64,000 nt of DNA from Chthonomonas sp. (GCA_016788425.1 JAEURQ010000003.1:217282-281281); one strand, 5' to 3'; shown: positions 15,032 through 24,712, counted from the stretch's first letter. Program-made: numbers and translations. The notes: generated by a model from the letters alone, not told the origin.

Positions 15032-15883
15032 GTGGAGCCCACCCCCGAAACTCGGGCGCTGATTGCGCTCGTGGAGCCTCGTCTGGCCGAGCTGATTGCA
15101 ACCGGCCCGGACGCCTTGGCGGTGGAAGAAGCGATGGCTTACAGCTTGCTGGCGCCCGGTAAGCGGCTCCGCCCCGTGCTGGCCATGGCTTCCAGTGCGG
15201 CAGTGGGCGGGGTCGCTGAGGCCGCCTTGGATGCCGGTTGCGCGGTGGAGATGGTCCACTGCTTTTCGCTGATTCACGACGATTTGCCGGCGATTGACAA
15301 CGACGATTTGCGCCGCGGTCGCCCGACCTGCCACAAGGTGTACGGCGAGGCGATGGCGATTTTGGCCGGCGACGGGCTGTTTGCCAGAGCCTTTGCCGTA
15401 ATCGCGCCGAGTGGGACCCTAGCCGTGGCGGAACTCGCCCGCGCCAGTGGCGAACTTGTGCTGGGCGAGGCTCGCGACATTCTCAGCGAAGGCGCGCCCG
15501 CCAACGCCGCCACGCTGCAGGCGATCCATGCGCAAAAAACGGGAGCCTTGTTCGGTGCGGCCTGCGCCATCGGCGCGATCTGCGGGGGCGGTGCGCCCGG
15601 TCACGTCGGCCAACTTCGCTCGTACGGTTTGGCCTTGGGGTTGGCGTTTCAAATCGCCGACGACGTGCTCAACGAAACGAGTTCGGCCGAAGTGTTGGGC
15701 AAGGCCGCCGGCTCGGATCGCGAACTCGGCAAGATGACGTATCCGGCGCTGTTTGGGCTGGAGGAGAGCCGCCGCATGGCGCTTTCCGCGCGGGATGAGG
15801 CGATCGGGTTCCTGGCGGGCCTGCCCACCCCCACCCCGCTCCTCGCCGACCTCGCCGAGTATGCGTGTGCGCGGTTAAGCTAG
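15032..15883 (+). CDS. ispA: Polyprenyl synthetase, farnesyl/geranylgeranyl diphosphate synthase type
   Basis: Condenses isopentenyl diphosphate with allylic diphosphates to make C15 or C20 prenyl chains. It has 283 residues, normal for bacterial FPP/GGPP synthases. The GKRLRP substrate motif is at residues 43-48, and the first aspartate-rich motif is DDLPAIDND at 83-91 with the two-residue insertion usual for bacterial short-chain synthases. AQKTGALF follows. The second aspartate-rich region is FQIADDVLN, where the final aspartate of DDxxD is asparagine. Product length cannot be read from sequence alone. The GTG start is immediately preceded by a -10-like hexamer. The end overlaps the convergent hypothetical gene by nine bases. 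Confidence 0.92.
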   Translation: MEPTPETRALIALVEPRLAELIATGPDALAVEEAMAYSLLAPGKRLRPVLAMASSAAVGGVAEAALDAGCAVEMVHCFSLIHDDLPAIDNDDLRRGRPTCHKVYGEAMAILAGDGLFARAFAVIAPSGTLAVAELARASGELVLGEARDILSEGAPANAATLQAIHAQKTGALFGAACAIGAICGGGAPGHVGQLRSYGLALGLAFQIADDVLNETSSAEVLGKAAGSDRELGKMTYPALFGLEESRRMALSARDEAIGFLAGLPTPTPLLADLAEYACARLS

Positions 15884-16960
15884 CTGGTGACGCTTTCTCA
15901 AAAGCTTCACCAGAATGTATATGAAGATCGGAATCGAAACCGGAACGATGATCAATCTCCATGTGGACCAGAACTGGCGTATCTGAGCCCACGTGGAATC
16001 ATCTCGGAACGCAACCACTATAGGTTCAGGCCGCTTGTACCCATCCCAAAATTTCTCGTCATCAGGATCAAATCCGGCCTTTATTCTGCCTTCGACGAAC
16101 TCAACCAATTGCTCGTGACGCCTGTCAGCTGTGTGGCGCGCCAGCGTAAACCGGTGAGGACGAATGGTTTCGGCGGACTTAACGGTTAATCCGAATGTGG
16201 CTTTGTTATCATATCGTGTCAGCTCGCGATATCGCAGGTAGGTGAGCGACGCCAAGTCCTTATCATCAGCTTTCCACGCGTACATATTGGCGAGGGCAAA
16301 GATGTCCGGGTTCGTCCACGCGTTGCCGAGCTCAGCGAGGCCCAGTAGCCCGCGTGCGGTTTCCGCCGCATTACGTCCGAAGTCAAAGTTTGGCCGCTGT
16401 CCCTTAGCCATCTGAATCACGGCCTCTACCACTCCAATCTGGGCCCACTCGCGGCCAGCATGCGCGTTTGGGTTAATCTTGACGGCCTGCTTGAGTTCGG
16501 CTAAGCCTGTGGTTAAGAGGCTGATATCCTTTGGCTTGCCTCGCTGAAACCAAAGGTGGATACGAAACGTGCCGCGGTTTGCTAAACCGGAATACCGCAG
16601 ATACGTTTCTGGCTGAAGACCACCAATTTCGTCCTTGAGACGGGAATAGTCCTGCTTGATGCCCGTCGACCACGCTTGCTCGCGGGCTAACGCCGTCTCC
16701 AAAGCCTTAGCCGAATCACCGATCCGATCGTAAGCCACGCTGAGGTCGTCGTACTCGGCCAAGTCAAGCCGGGGGCTCAGCTGCACAAGGCGCTTGATCC
16801 GAGCCTCGTAATAGGAATCTGGCATCCGAGGAAAATCTTCGATGGCGATTGCTGCCGGCGATCTCTCGTCCAGAGTCAGATTTCTCGTGTCCACGTCGTT
16901 TACGCATGCAACTACGGGCATGCTCAACGCGAGCCCCAACGCGACGATCGCAACCTTCAT
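15875..16960 (-). CDS. Exported TPR-like protein with C-terminal membrane anchor, function unknown
   Basis: A 361-residue protein started at the ATG at 16960, which gives a clean signal peptide MKVAIVALGLALSMPVVAC; the cysteine at the end could be a lipobox-like site but the context is not ideal. The middle looks helical and repeat-like (DLSVAYDRIGDSAKALETALAREQAW, GLAELKQAVKINPNAHAG), resembling weak TPR units. A transmembrane helix near the end (LIIVPVSIPIFIYILVKLL) is followed by a basic tail RKRHQLA. The gene is visibly less GC-rich than its neighbours, with freer third positions, so it may be a recent arrival or weakly constrained. It may be read from the GH31 gene 39 bases upstream. Confidence 0.75.
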   Translation of the reverse strand: MKVAIVALGLALSMPVVACVNDVDTRNLTLDERSPAAIAIEDFPRMPDSYYEARIKRLVQLSPRLDLAEYDDLSVAYDRIGDSAKALETALAREQAWSTGIKQDYSRLKDEIGGLQPETYLRYSGLANRGTFRIHLWFQRGKPKDISLLTTGLAELKQAVKINPNAHAGREWAQIGVVEAVIQMAKGQRPNFDFGRNAAETARGLLGLAELGNAWTNPDIFALANMYAWKADDKDLASLTYLRYRELTRYDNKATFGLTVKSAETIRPHRFTLARHTADRRHEQLVEFVEGRIKAGFDPDDEKFWDGYKRPEPIVVAFRDDSTWAQIRQFWSTWRLIIVPVSIPIFIYILVKLLRKRHQLA

Positions 16961-16998
16961 GAGGAACAAGACAGTTTCGCTCGGCAAATCGTTCCGGC

Positions 16999-19299
16999 TC
17001 AGATCTTAAATCGCCAAGCCGCGATTTTGCCGCCGGTCCACTCCACCTCGGTTTTGCTAAGGCGGGCTTTGCGGCCGTTGACGAACACCGAGTCCGCCGA
17101 GTAGACCACCCCCGTGAGGCTCAGTTCGCCATGACCGCAAGAGACCACTTCGGTCGAGATGCTCAGCGTGTCGCCACGCCGCGACATCTGCACGCGCACC
17201 ACCGTTTCCGCGCCGGAGCCGTAGCTCATCGTCACGCCGTCATCGGCGCGCACCAGGGCCTCGCCGCCCTTGCGGTGGCTAAAGAAGTGCAGTTCCTGCT
17301 CGCGCAGGTCGCAAGTGTTCTCGTCCACCACGTTCGGCAGAGTCGGCACAATCGCGCCATCTCGGAACCAAAGCGGCGACTCGCCGGCCGCGCGCTTGAG
17401 GTCAACGCGACCCGGCTTGGTCCACGCCCCGGTGCGTGCGTCAAACCACTCGCGGCGACCCGGGAGCACCGTGTCGCGACCCTTGTCTTCCTCCAAAAAC
17501 GGCGCTTGAAACACGTCTTCGCCGACGAGAAACACGTCGCTGCGAACCTGCCGCGCCTCGTGGTGATACTGCACCGGTCGCCACAGGGGGTGGCCGGTCT
17601 CGGTGTAATCCACCATCAGGTTGTAAAGGTAGGGCAGCAGGCGGTAGCGCAGACGAATGTAGCGCCGAATCTCGCGCATGCCGGTGGCCGAGAAGGTCCA
17701 CGGCTCTTGCGGGCGGTTGGCGTGCATGGAGTGGATGCGGAAGAACGGCAGCAAGAAGTAGCCGCGCACCCAGTCCAACATCAATTTTTCCTGGGTATCG
17801 TTGGCGAATCCGCCGATGTCGTTGCCGCAGAACGGGATGCCGCTCATGCCGAGGTTCAACGTTTGCGGAATGTGCGCCCGCAAGTAGTACCGCGTGGAGA
17901 CGTTGTCGCCGGTCCAAATGGCGGAGAATCCGCTGGTGCCCACGTAGCCGGATCGCGAGAGCAGGAAGGGCCGTTGCTCGGGCGCGGCTTGCAAAAATCC
18001 GTCGCGGGTGGCCATTTGCATGCCGAGCGCATACTGGTTGCGGAACGTCAAATGCGACTCGGTGCCGCGGCGGAACAGCATCGCGCTGGGGTCAATCGCG
18101 CCTGTGCTCGGGTCGTTCATGTCGAGCCATGCGCCAGCCCAGCCATCGCGCAGAAACTGCGCGGCGTACTCGGCCCACCAGGCGCGGCCTTCGGGCATCG
18201 AAAAGTCGGGATACACCGTGAGACCGGGCCAAACGAACCCGCGATACATGCCGCCCTCGGGGGTTTTGCAGAAAATGTCGGCCTTCACGCCGCTCTTAAA
18301 GACCTCGTAATTGGGGTCGTCCTTCACGCCGGGGTCGATAATGGGGCACACCACGCGCTTGTTCGGAGCGAGCTTGGCCAAGGTGCTGGCAACGCCGCGC
18401 GGAAACTCCTTTTTGCTATAGGTGAACACCCGGTAGCCGTCCATGTAGTCAATGTCCAGCCAAATCCCGTGGTTCGGAATCTTGTTCGCGGCCAACTTTT
18501 CGTCAATGCGAAGCAGGTCGGCCTCGCCGTCGTATCCCCAGCGGCATTGGTGATAGCCCATCGCCCAAAGCGGCGGGCGGGTTGGCAGGCCGCACATCAC
18601 GTTGAATCGGGCCGTGAGTTCGGCGAGCGATTTGGCCACGAGAACGTACAGCAGCGGGAGCCCTTCCTCGGCCCCGAGCGTCAGCATGCGGTTCTCGTCT
18701 TGATTGCCGAAGAACGAAGGATCGCTGCCGGTGTCAATAAAGGCGGCGCACGGATTGTGCAGCAGCAGGCCGATCCAGTGGTCGCCGCGCCGCAGAATCA
18801 CGTACGGAATCGACACGTAATAGGGGTCAGCGGGGCCTTCTTTCCACTGCCCGTAGGGGAAGTCGCCGAGCGCGTCGGTGTTCCAAAACTTGGTCCGCAT
18901 CTGCGAGACTTCGAGCCGGTCGAACGCCTTTTCGCCGAGGCCAAAATACTGGTCGGACTTGTGATATTCGAAGCAGAAAATGCTCGCCGCCGCGCAAACG
19001 CCAAAGCCCTTGCCCGGCACGCTTTTGAGCAAGCTCGTCTTGCCGGCCTTCAGTTCCAGATGGCCGCTCGCGTCCACTGTCAGCGAAACTTGATGCTGCG
19101 AAGAGCCACCCGCTGCGACCAGCGGCACGAGATTCTTCTCTGCCGAGTCGTCGTTCCGGGCGGCGGTCAGGCGGAACGTGTCCGGCCCAAACTCCTCGAT
19201 CGCCACGTTCACGCGGGTCGCCCCAATCTGGCCCTGGCCCTGAACTAGCTTGTCGAGAAACGCGAAATTCGCCGGATGCGGGGCCTTGTTGTAGAACAT
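16999..19299 (-). CDS. Glycoside hydrolase family 31 alpha-glucosidase
   Basis: A 766-residue enzyme expected to release alpha-linked sugars from oligosaccharides. The order is an N-terminal beta-sandwich, a (beta/alpha)8 barrel with GIWLDIDYMDGYRVFTY, the catalytic nucleophile D393 in GAWLDMNDPSTG (usually DMNEP), and the acid/base aspartate in SAIWTGDN. These are followed by the FFRIHSMHANRPQEPW segment and C-terminal beta-domains. There is no signal peptide, so the enzyme is probably cytoplasmic. A near -10 sequence TAGACG lies six bases before the ATG, and a 12-base palindrome lies 53 bases upstream, both consistent with its own regulated promoter. Confidence 0.93.
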   Translation of the reverse strand: MFYNKAPHPANFAFLDKLVQGQGQIGATRVNVAIEEFGPDTFRLTAARNDDSAEKNLVPLVAAGGSSQHQVSLTVDASGHLELKAGKTSLLKSVPGKGFGVCAAASIFCFEYHKSDQYFGLGEKAFDRLEVSQMRTKFWNTDALGDFPYGQWKEGPADPYYVSIPYVILRRGDHWIGLLLHNPCAAFIDTGSDPSFFGNQDENRMLTLGAEEGLPLLYVLVAKSLAELTARFNVMCGLPTRPPLWAMGYHQCRWGYDGEADLLRIDEKLAANKIPNHGIWLDIDYMDGYRVFTYSKKEFPRGVASTLAKLAPNKRVVCPIIDPGVKDDPNYEVFKSGVKADIFCKTPEGGMYRGFVWPGLTVYPDFSMPEGRAWWAEYAAQFLRDGWAGAWLDMNDPSTGAIDPSAMLFRRGTESHLTFRNQYALGMQMATRDGFLQAAPEQRPFLLSRSGYVGTSGFSAIWTGDNVSTRYYLRAHIPQTLNLGMSGIPFCGNDIGGFANDTQEKLMLDWVRGYFLLPFFRIHSMHANRPQEPWTFSATGMREIRRYIRLRYRLLPYLYNLMVDYTETGHPLWRPVQYHHEARQVRSDVFLVGEDVFQAPFLEEDKGRDTVLPGRREWFDARTGAWTKPGRVDLKRAAGESPLWFRDGAIVPTLPNVVDENTCDLREQELHFFSHRKGGEALVRADDGVTMSYGSGAETVVRVQMSRRGDTLSISTEVVSCGHGELSLTGVVYSADSVFVNGRKARLSKTEVEWTGGKIAAWRFKI

Positions 19300-19351
19300 A
19301 GAACCCGTCTATTGTGCGCGAAATGAAGAATTACTAGGGTCCCCAAAGCAG

Positions 19352-19363
19352 GGTTCGCGAACC
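19352..19363. promoter_or_regulatory. Palindrome upstream of the GH31 gene, possible operator
   Basis: GGTTCGCGAACC is a perfect 12-base palindrome with a central CG, located between the TPR gene and the GH31 start. LacI-type regulators of sugar genes bind palindromes with a central CG, but no such regulator is encoded in this window. Confidence 0.35.
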
Positions 19364-19390
19364 TGAAAATATGAAGTTCTGGTGCAATTA

Positions 19391-20272
19391 CTAGGATTGA
19401 CTCATCCACTCGTTCTTCAACGCCGAGGAGGGGACTGCGTCCGGCGCGGTCAGCGCTTCCCAGTCGGCGCGCGCCATGTCGGCCTCGTAGGTCAGCTTGC
19501 TGCCGACCTCGACTCGCACGGACACCATCGGGCAATCCGTCATCGCCCGCAACACGGCGGCGGCGGCGGTGCCGGCCATCGCCTTATGATCGGCGTTGTT
19601 GGCATCGCGCAAGGTGATTTGGATGTGGCCCGTGCGGTTGTCGCGACGCGCCTCGGTGAGCGATTCCGGCTCCGTCATCGAGCTCTTCAGCGAGCTTAGC
19701 AACTGCTTGTCCTCGTCGGGACGGAAATCAATGATCGTCACGCCGTTATCGCGCTTGGTCGGCGTCACGGGGTCGGTTTGGGGCTCGGGCTCCTGGGTCA
19801 CCGGCGGCGCGGATTTCGCCTGCTGAACCGGCGTCAGCGTAATCGGCACGCTCACTTCTTTCTGGCCGCGGTCCATCATTCGCCCCAGGAAAAACGAGAG
19901 GAGGCACACCGCGAATACAAATGCGGCCGAGCCGATCGCCCACACTTTGGCGCGGCTTTTGGTGGTCGGCAATCCGAGTTGCGAGACGACATTCGCGACC
20001 TCGCGGTCGGCAATGCGCTTCTTGAGGGCGTCGCGCTTCTCTTGAATCTGGCGCACGTGCGGTCGTGCAGTCGCGGCTTGGTCTAAATAGGGCAGGGCTT
20101 TGTCGAGCTCACCTTGGTCGGCATAAACCTCCCCGAGCATCAGCAATGCGTCGGGCTCGTCCGCTTGCGCGGCCAGAACTTGCCGCAACAAATCTTGCGC
20201 GCGGGCCAGCTCGCCGCGCATCCGCGCGACGTTTGCTTCCGCTAACACTTTCGAGATCTCTGCCGAATCCAT
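19391..20272 (-). CDS. TPR-containing single-pass membrane protein
   Basis: A 293-residue protein with N-terminal tetratricopeptide repeats (residues 1-85: EANVARMRGELARAQDLLRQVLAAQ and LGEVYADQGELDKALPYLDQA) on the cytoplasmic side. A transmembrane helix follows at about 108-132 (VWAIGSAAFVFAVCLLSFFLG), then a proline-rich linker and an external C-terminal domain of about 100 residues (TGHIQITLRDANN, VSVRVEVGSKLTYE). The ATG has GGGAG seven bases upstream and lies four bases after the dUTPase stop, so it is the last gene of a DUF554-isomerase-dut-TPR unit. The specific role is unknown. Confidence 0.8.
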   Translation of the reverse strand: MDSAEISKVLAEANVARMRGELARAQDLLRQVLAAQADEPDALLMLGEVYADQGELDKALPYLDQAATARPHVRQIQEKRDALKKRIADREVANVVSQLGLPTTKSRAKVWAIGSAAFVFAVCLLSFFLGRMMDRGQKEVSVPITLTPVQQAKSAPPVTQEPEPQTDPVTPTKRDNGVTIIDFRPDEDKQLLSSLKSSMTEPESLTEARRDNRTGHIQITLRDANNADHKAMAGTAAAAVLRAMTDCPMVSVRVEVGSKLTYEADMARADWEALTAPDAVPSSALKNEWMSQS

Positions 20273-20275
20273 CTC

Positions 20276-20707
20276 TTAGCTCCCAGTACTACCAAACCCG
20301 CCGGCGCCGCGTGAGGTTTCATCCAGGCTCTCAACGGCCTCAAATTCCACCTGCGTCACGGGGCAAAACACCATTTGTGCAATGCGCTCGCCCGCTTCCA
20401 ACTCGATCGTTTCCTGACCGTGGTTAATCAGGATGATCCCAATTTCGCCGCGATAATCGCTGTCGATTGTCCCGGGCGAATTCACCATGCTCAGCCCGCG
20501 CTTCAGCGCGAGACCCGAACGCGGACGGATTTGGCCCTCATATCCCGCCGGAATTTGCATTTTTAGACCGGTTGGGGCGAGCGTACGTTCCCCGGGTTCG
20601 AGTCTAATTTTTGCGGTTGTGCGCAAATCAACGCCCGCCGCGCCGCTCGTTTCGTAAGCGGGGATCACGGCATCGGACGTCGCGACGACTCGCACGCGGG
20701 GGGCCAT
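20276..20707 (-). CDS. dut: dUTP diphosphatase
   Basis: Hydrolyses dUTP to dUMP, keeping uracil out of DNA and feeding dTMP synthesis. The 143-residue trimeric-type enzyme shows the conserved motifs in order: [38 protein letters not shown] and the C-terminal [10 protein letters not shown] arm that closes the active site. The ATG at 20707 is used because it abuts the upstream isomerase stop (TAATG); the longer frame would extend into that gene. Confidence 0.95.
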   Translation of the reverse strand: MAPRVRVVATSDAVIPAYETSGAAGVDLRTTAKIRLEPGERTLAPTGLKMQIPAGYEGQIRPRSGLALKRGLSMVNSPGTIDSDYRGEIGIILINHGQETIELEAGERIAQMVFCPVTQVEFEAVESLDETSRGAGGFGSTGS

Positions 20708-21768
20708 TAGTTGACCTTCGCGAGCTCGGCCTTCAAGTAGTTCAGCCATGTAATGTCCTCCGGATCAACGCCGTTGAGCGAGGCGAGATACGTGGAGACG
20801 AAGTCGCTGAGCATCGCCACCCCGATCATTTTCTCCAGCAGAGTCGCGCCCTTGGCGACCACCGGATACAGCTCGATGCGATCCTTGAGCAGCTCGACGC
20901 TGACCTCGCGGCGGCGGCGAATCTTGGCCGATTCGGTGCCGTCTTCGATCGTGATGAGGACCCACTGCTTCACGCCCTGGTTTTGGCAATTCACCCAGCC
21001 CAGGATCTCGTTGTGATTCAGCTCGGGGAAGGTGTGGTGGAACGTCATGTCCTTCGCGTTCTCGTTGATTTGGCTCTTCCAGCGGAAGGCCACGAGCCCT
21101 TGCCAGTTGCCGAGTCCGTACACCACGGCGAGCTTGCCGAACAGATTTTGCGCCAGTTGCTTCGCCTCGTTGCGTTCAAACGGCACGTCCATGCCCCACT
21201 CGCTGACCCGATCGCGGAGCGCTTGAATCAGTTGGTCGTAGTTTTGCGACGGGATGAGGCCGAGCTGCTCGCAGGCAACCACAACCGGGAGCAACAGGAG
21301 CCCAAGCGCGGTGCGAGGCGGCTGGCCGCCGGGAATGCGAATGAGCGGGAAGCCGTCGGCCGCCGCGAGGTCGGCGAGTTTGCCGCCGCCGGTCACGACG
21401 ATGATGTTCGCGCCCGCCTTCTTGGCTTGCGCGTAGGCCGAAAGGGTTTCCTCGGTGTTGCCGGAGTAGCTCGTGGCGAACATCAACGTGCCGGGGCCGA
21501 CCCAATTGGGCAATGTGTAGTCGCGGCTGACGACCATCGGGATCGAGCCGTCGGCATCAAACAGCGCCTTCACGAAATCACCGCCCGCGGCGGACCCGCC
21601 CATACCGGCGACGATCACGTTGTCGGGTTTGGCCGACCACTTGGGCAGCGGCGAGGCTTGGGCAATGCTCAGCGCTTCGGCGCACTGATCGGGAAATTTC
21701 GAGAAAAGGTCGAGCATTCCCTTGGGGTCAAGTCGGGTGACAAAATCAAGTTGGTCCAGCTGATGCAT
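20707..21768 (-). CDS. Bifunctional phosphoglucose/phosphomannose isomerase, SIS type
   Basis: A 353-residue sugar-phosphate isomerase interconverting fructose 6-phosphate with glucose 6-phosphate or mannose 6-phosphate. It has two SIS domains: the first with [24 protein letters not shown] and [16 protein letters not shown], the last being the phosphate-binding loop. The C-terminal bacterial PGI/PMI domain has [15 protein letters not shown], containing the catalytic glutamate and histidine, and ends [21 protein letters not shown]. The ATG is preceded by AGGGACGGA. It is closely spaced with the DUF554 gene upstream and dut downstream. Confidence 0.93.
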   Translation of the reverse strand: MHQLDQLDFVTRLDPKGMLDLFSKFPDQCAEALSIAQASPLPKWSAKPDNVIVAGMGGSAAGGDFVKALFDADGSIPMVVSRDYTLPNWVGPGTLMFATSYSGNTEETLSAYAQAKKAGANIIVVTGGGKLADLAAADGFPLIRIPGGQPPRTALGLLLLPVVVACEQLGLIPSQNYDQLIQALRDRVSEWGMDVPFERNEAKQLAQNLFGKLAVVYGLGNWQGLVAFRWKSQINENAKDMTFHHTFPELNHNEILGWVNCQNQGVKQWVLITIEDGTESAKIRRRREVSVELLKDRIELYPVVAKGATLLEKMIGVAMLSDFVSTYLASLNGVDPEDITWLNYLKAELAKVN

Positions 21769-21775
21769 TCCGTCC

Positions 21776-22501
21776 CTAGTTTGGCCGATTCTGGGCTTGG
21801 CGATTCCCCCACCGCTGGCCGATGATCACCGCCACCGGGGCCAGAATCAGCGCGGGCAGGTAGGTCTCGGTCGGAATGTGCTTGATCTCGGCGAGTCCGA
21901 GCCCGATGCACAGCAGGAGCGCGCCGCCCACTCCGGTGAGTTCGGCCATCGCCTCCTCGTTGTCGGCAAGCTTGCTCAGCCGCTTGGCCAGGAGCGTGAG
22001 TGCGCCTTGGACGATGAAGACGGCGACCGCGCTGACAAGCACGCCCACGCCCAACGCGGCGGCAAAGAAAACGGAGGCGATGCCGTCGAGCAGTGACTTC
22101 ATCGCCAAGATGTCAATCTTGCCTTCGAGGCCGTCTTGCAGGCAACCCATGATCGTCATCGGGCCCACGCAGTAGAGCAAGGTGGTGGTCAGGAGACCCT
22201 CGGTGAACCGCCCGCCGCCACCCACCGAATGCCGCACCTGCTCGGCAAGTGAAGCTAGAGCCGGCGAGATTCCGAGCGCCGCGCCGAGGATTCCGCCGAC
22301 GGCAATGCTCCCGGCCACGATGAGCATGTTGCGGCTTTGCAACGCCATCTTGACGCCCAAAATGAACGTGACCAAGCCGAGGCCCGTAAGCGCGACTGAC
22401 TGCCACGATGCCGGTAGCACGTTGGCGAAGGCGAGCCCGATGAGCGAGCCGACGATCACCGCCACCGTGTTCAGGATCGTGCCGAGGAAGCGGGTCTGCA
22501 T
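21776..22501 (-). CDS. DUF554 family integral membrane protein
   Basis: A 241-residue protein of the YdfK/YqgA-type DUF554 family, whose function is not established. It begins GTILNTVAVIVGSLIGL, has LGVKMALQSRNMLIVAGSIAVGGILGA, and then LLYCVGPMTIMGCLQDGLEG, all diagnostic. About seven hydrophobic helices cover its length. The ATG follows the GH2 gene stop without a gap, so it is translated from the same mRNA as the genes either side. Confidence 0.9.
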   Translation of the reverse strand: MQTRFLGTILNTVAVIVGSLIGLAFANVLPASWQSVALTGLGLVTFILGVKMALQSRNMLIVAGSIAVGGILGAALGISPALASLAEQVRHSVGGGGRFTEGLLTTTLLYCVGPMTIMGCLQDGLEGKIDILAMKSLLDGIASVFFAAALGVGVLVSAVAVFIVQGALTLLAKRLSKLADNEEAMAELTGVGGALLLCIGLGLAEIKHIPTETYLPALILAPVAVIIGQRWGNRQAQNRPN

Positions 22502-24706
22502 CTATTCCATCAACAGCGCGAGGTCAATAAACTGGCCGCCCGTTTCCTGATGGCAGTGTACGGCGAGCACGTTGCGGCCAGGTTTCAGCGCCAGGCGCAC
22601 GCGCTCGGTCACGTCAAACGGCGCGTATCCGTCGTTCCAGGCGCCCTGATTCGAGCCCCAAATGAGCACCCGATTCAAGTAGATGTTGGTCGTGTTGTCG
22701 TAGTGCAGGGCGAGCATCGCACGTTTGAAGTCAACCGAATCCACCGTGAACTCCTGGCGGAGCCAAATGTCCGAAGTGGTCCATGGCGTCTTGACATCCT
22801 TCTCAAAGCCATCCTTCTTGCCGAACGCGCCCGCCGCCGTCTTCCAGCCAACCTCGTTGAAGCTGACCTGATTCCACGAGGTCGGCGGCCGAGTCTCTGT
22901 CATGCGCCATGGCTGCGCGTCCTTATCGCGAGCCGACCCCACGAGGACTTTCCACTTGGGCTCGACGCGAACCGCTTGCTTGCCACCCTTTTCGAAGGCC
23001 GCTTCCGCGCCAAAAATCGCGCGGATCTTCGCCATGTCGAACTTGGGTTTGCGGTCGTAGGCATAGATGCCGTTGCGCTCCTGCTCCACGTCCGTGAGCT
23101 GCGTGTAGACATAGCCAAACATCCTCGGGTTCGCGAGCAACGCCCCGGTCAGGCCGTCAAGCCGCGTATAAAATTCCTCTAGCGTCTTCGGGTTTTCGCC
23201 GTAACCCCAGCCGAGCGCCGTGTCCCACCCGATGCCGCCGTATTCGCTGACCATAAACGGAATGTCCCATGTCCAGTCGCGACTGTGATAGCGCGCCGGT
23301 AGCGGGCTCGATTCGGGGTTCCAGCGGGCGAAGAAGCTCACCGGGTTCTGATCGTAGTCGTGGGCATCGCGAATCTCCGCGTCGGCGAGGCCGTGCGTGT
23401 AGCCCGACGTTTCGATCACGGGCCGACTCGGGTCGAGTTGCCGCGTGAGGCGAACCGTCGCGTTTTGCAACGGAATCGCGCCCGAATCGGTCTCGTTGAA
23501 CGGGCACCAGCCGATCACCGACGGGTGATTCCGGTCGCGCAAGACAATCGAATTCCATTCATCCAGGAACGGCAGGTCAACGCCGCGGTTCGCGTGGTTC
23601 ATTCCGTAGTTCGGCGATTCACCCCAGCATAGGTAACCCATGCGATCGGCCCAGTAAAGGAATCGCGGCTCGAACACCTTTTGGTGAAGCCTCGCGCCGT
23701 TGAACCCCGCCGCCTGCGCGAGCTCGATATCGCCCTTGAGGGCGGCGTCGCTTGGCGCTGTCCAGATGCCGTCTGGGTAGAAGCCTTGGTCGAGCACGAG
23801 TCGCTGGAACACCGGCTCGCCGTTCAGCAGCACCTGCCGTCCCCGGATCGAAATCTTGCGCAAACCGGCTTGGCTGGCGACTTCGTCCACGACCTTGCCG
23901 TCGCGGAGCACTTGCACGGTGACATCGTACAGGTGCGGATTCTTGACCGACCACAACGTCGGTTTCTTGAGCTTGACCGTCACCACGCCGTTGCGCCAGT
24001 CGCCGATGGTTTCGGCGGCCACGGTTTGACTCTTATCGCGCACCGTCACGCGGACCTTGGTGCCCGCTGTCTCGCCATCGATTTCCGCGCGGAACCGAAA
24101 CTGGTCATGATCCGGCTCGGGATCGACCATCAGATTCTTGAGGTAGGTCGCGCCCACGCCTTCCAGCCACACGCTCTGCCAAATGCCCGTCGTGCGGGTG
24201 TACATGATGCCCCAACTTTCCTCGCGATGCGACTGCTTGCCCGTTGGTTGGAGCCCGCTCGCCGTATCGTCAAACGCGTGAATCATCACTGTGTTTGAGC
24301 CCGGAGTAAGGTACTTGGTGATGTCGAACGCGAAGCTGGCCGAGCCACCCTGATGCTGGCCGACTTCCTTGCCGTTCACGAAGACCGTCGTCAGGTAGTC
24401 GCAAGCGCCGACATGGAACCGCACGCGTGGCGACTTCCACCCCTTCGGCACCTCAAACTGGCGTCGGTACCACACGTTCTTGACGAGGCCCTTGCGGCCC
24501 AGCCCCGAGAGCTCGCTTTCGCGGCAAAACGGCACCACGATTTTGTCCGGGAACTTGCCCGGTTGAGTGGCCTCGTTCGATTCGGCAAACTCCCACACGC
24601 CGTTCAGGGTCAACCACTCGTCGCGAAACATGTCCGGGCGAGGGTGTTCGGGGCGAGGGATCGTTTGTCCGGAAAGAAATGCCGCGGCAGCCAATGTTGC
24701 AAGCAT
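22502..24706 (-). CDS. Secreted glycoside hydrolase family 2 protein
   Basis: A 734-residue beta-glycosidase with an N-terminal signal sequence (MLATLAAAAFLSG). The order is a sugar-binding jelly roll (about 20-190), an immunoglobulin-like domain (190-285), a (beta/alpha)8 barrel with acid/base E405 in PFNETDSG and nucleophile E488 in PFMVSEYGG, and a C-terminal jelly roll (about 600-734, FTVDSVDFKRAMLALHYDN). It could be a beta-galactosidase, beta-glucuronidase or beta-mannosidase; nothing visible fixes the sugar. TAACCT lies six bases before the ATG. It heads a minus-strand gene series and diverges from a Gfo/Idh/MocA gene. Confidence 0.92.
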   Translation of the reverse strand: MLATLAAAAFLSGQTIPRPEHPRPDMFRDEWLTLNGVWEFAESNEATQPGKFPDKIVVPFCRESELSGLGRKGLVKNVWYRRQFEVPKGWKSPRVRFHVGACDYLTTVFVNGKEVGQHQGGSASFAFDITKYLTPGSNTVMIHAFDDTASGLQPTGKQSHREESWGIMYTRTTGIWQSVWLEGVGATYLKNLMVDPEPDHDQFRFRAEIDGETAGTKVRVTVRDKSQTVAAETIGDWRNGVVTVKLKKPTLWSVKNPHLYDVTVQVLRDGKVVDEVASQAGLRKISIRGRQVLLNGEPVFQRLVLDQGFYPDGIWTAPSDAALKGDIELAQAAGFNGARLHQKVFEPRFLYWADRMGYLCWGESPNYGMNHANRGVDLPFLDEWNSIVLRDRNHPSVIGWCPFNETDSGAIPLQNATVRLTRQLDPSRPVIETSGYTHGLADAEIRDAHDYDQNPVSFFARWNPESSPLPARYHSRDWTWDIPFMVSEYGGIGWDTALGWGYGENPKTLEEFYTRLDGLTGALLANPRMFGYVYTQLTDVEQERNGIYAYDRKPKFDMAKIRAIFGAEAAFEKGGKQAVRVEPKWKVLVGSARDKDAQPWRMTETRPPTSWNQVSFNEVGWKTAAGAFGKKDGFEKDVKTPWTTSDIWLRQEFTVDSVDFKRAMLALHYDNTTNIYLNRVLIWGSNQGAWNDGYAPFDVTERVRLALKPGRNVLAVHCHQETGGQFIDLALLME

Positions 24707-24712
24707 CCTCGC

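Noticed and set aside
17131-19248. 705-codon open frame antisense to the GH31 gene
   Set aside because: It mirrors a complete glucosidase with all catalytic motifs; long antisense frames are common in GC-rich DNA.
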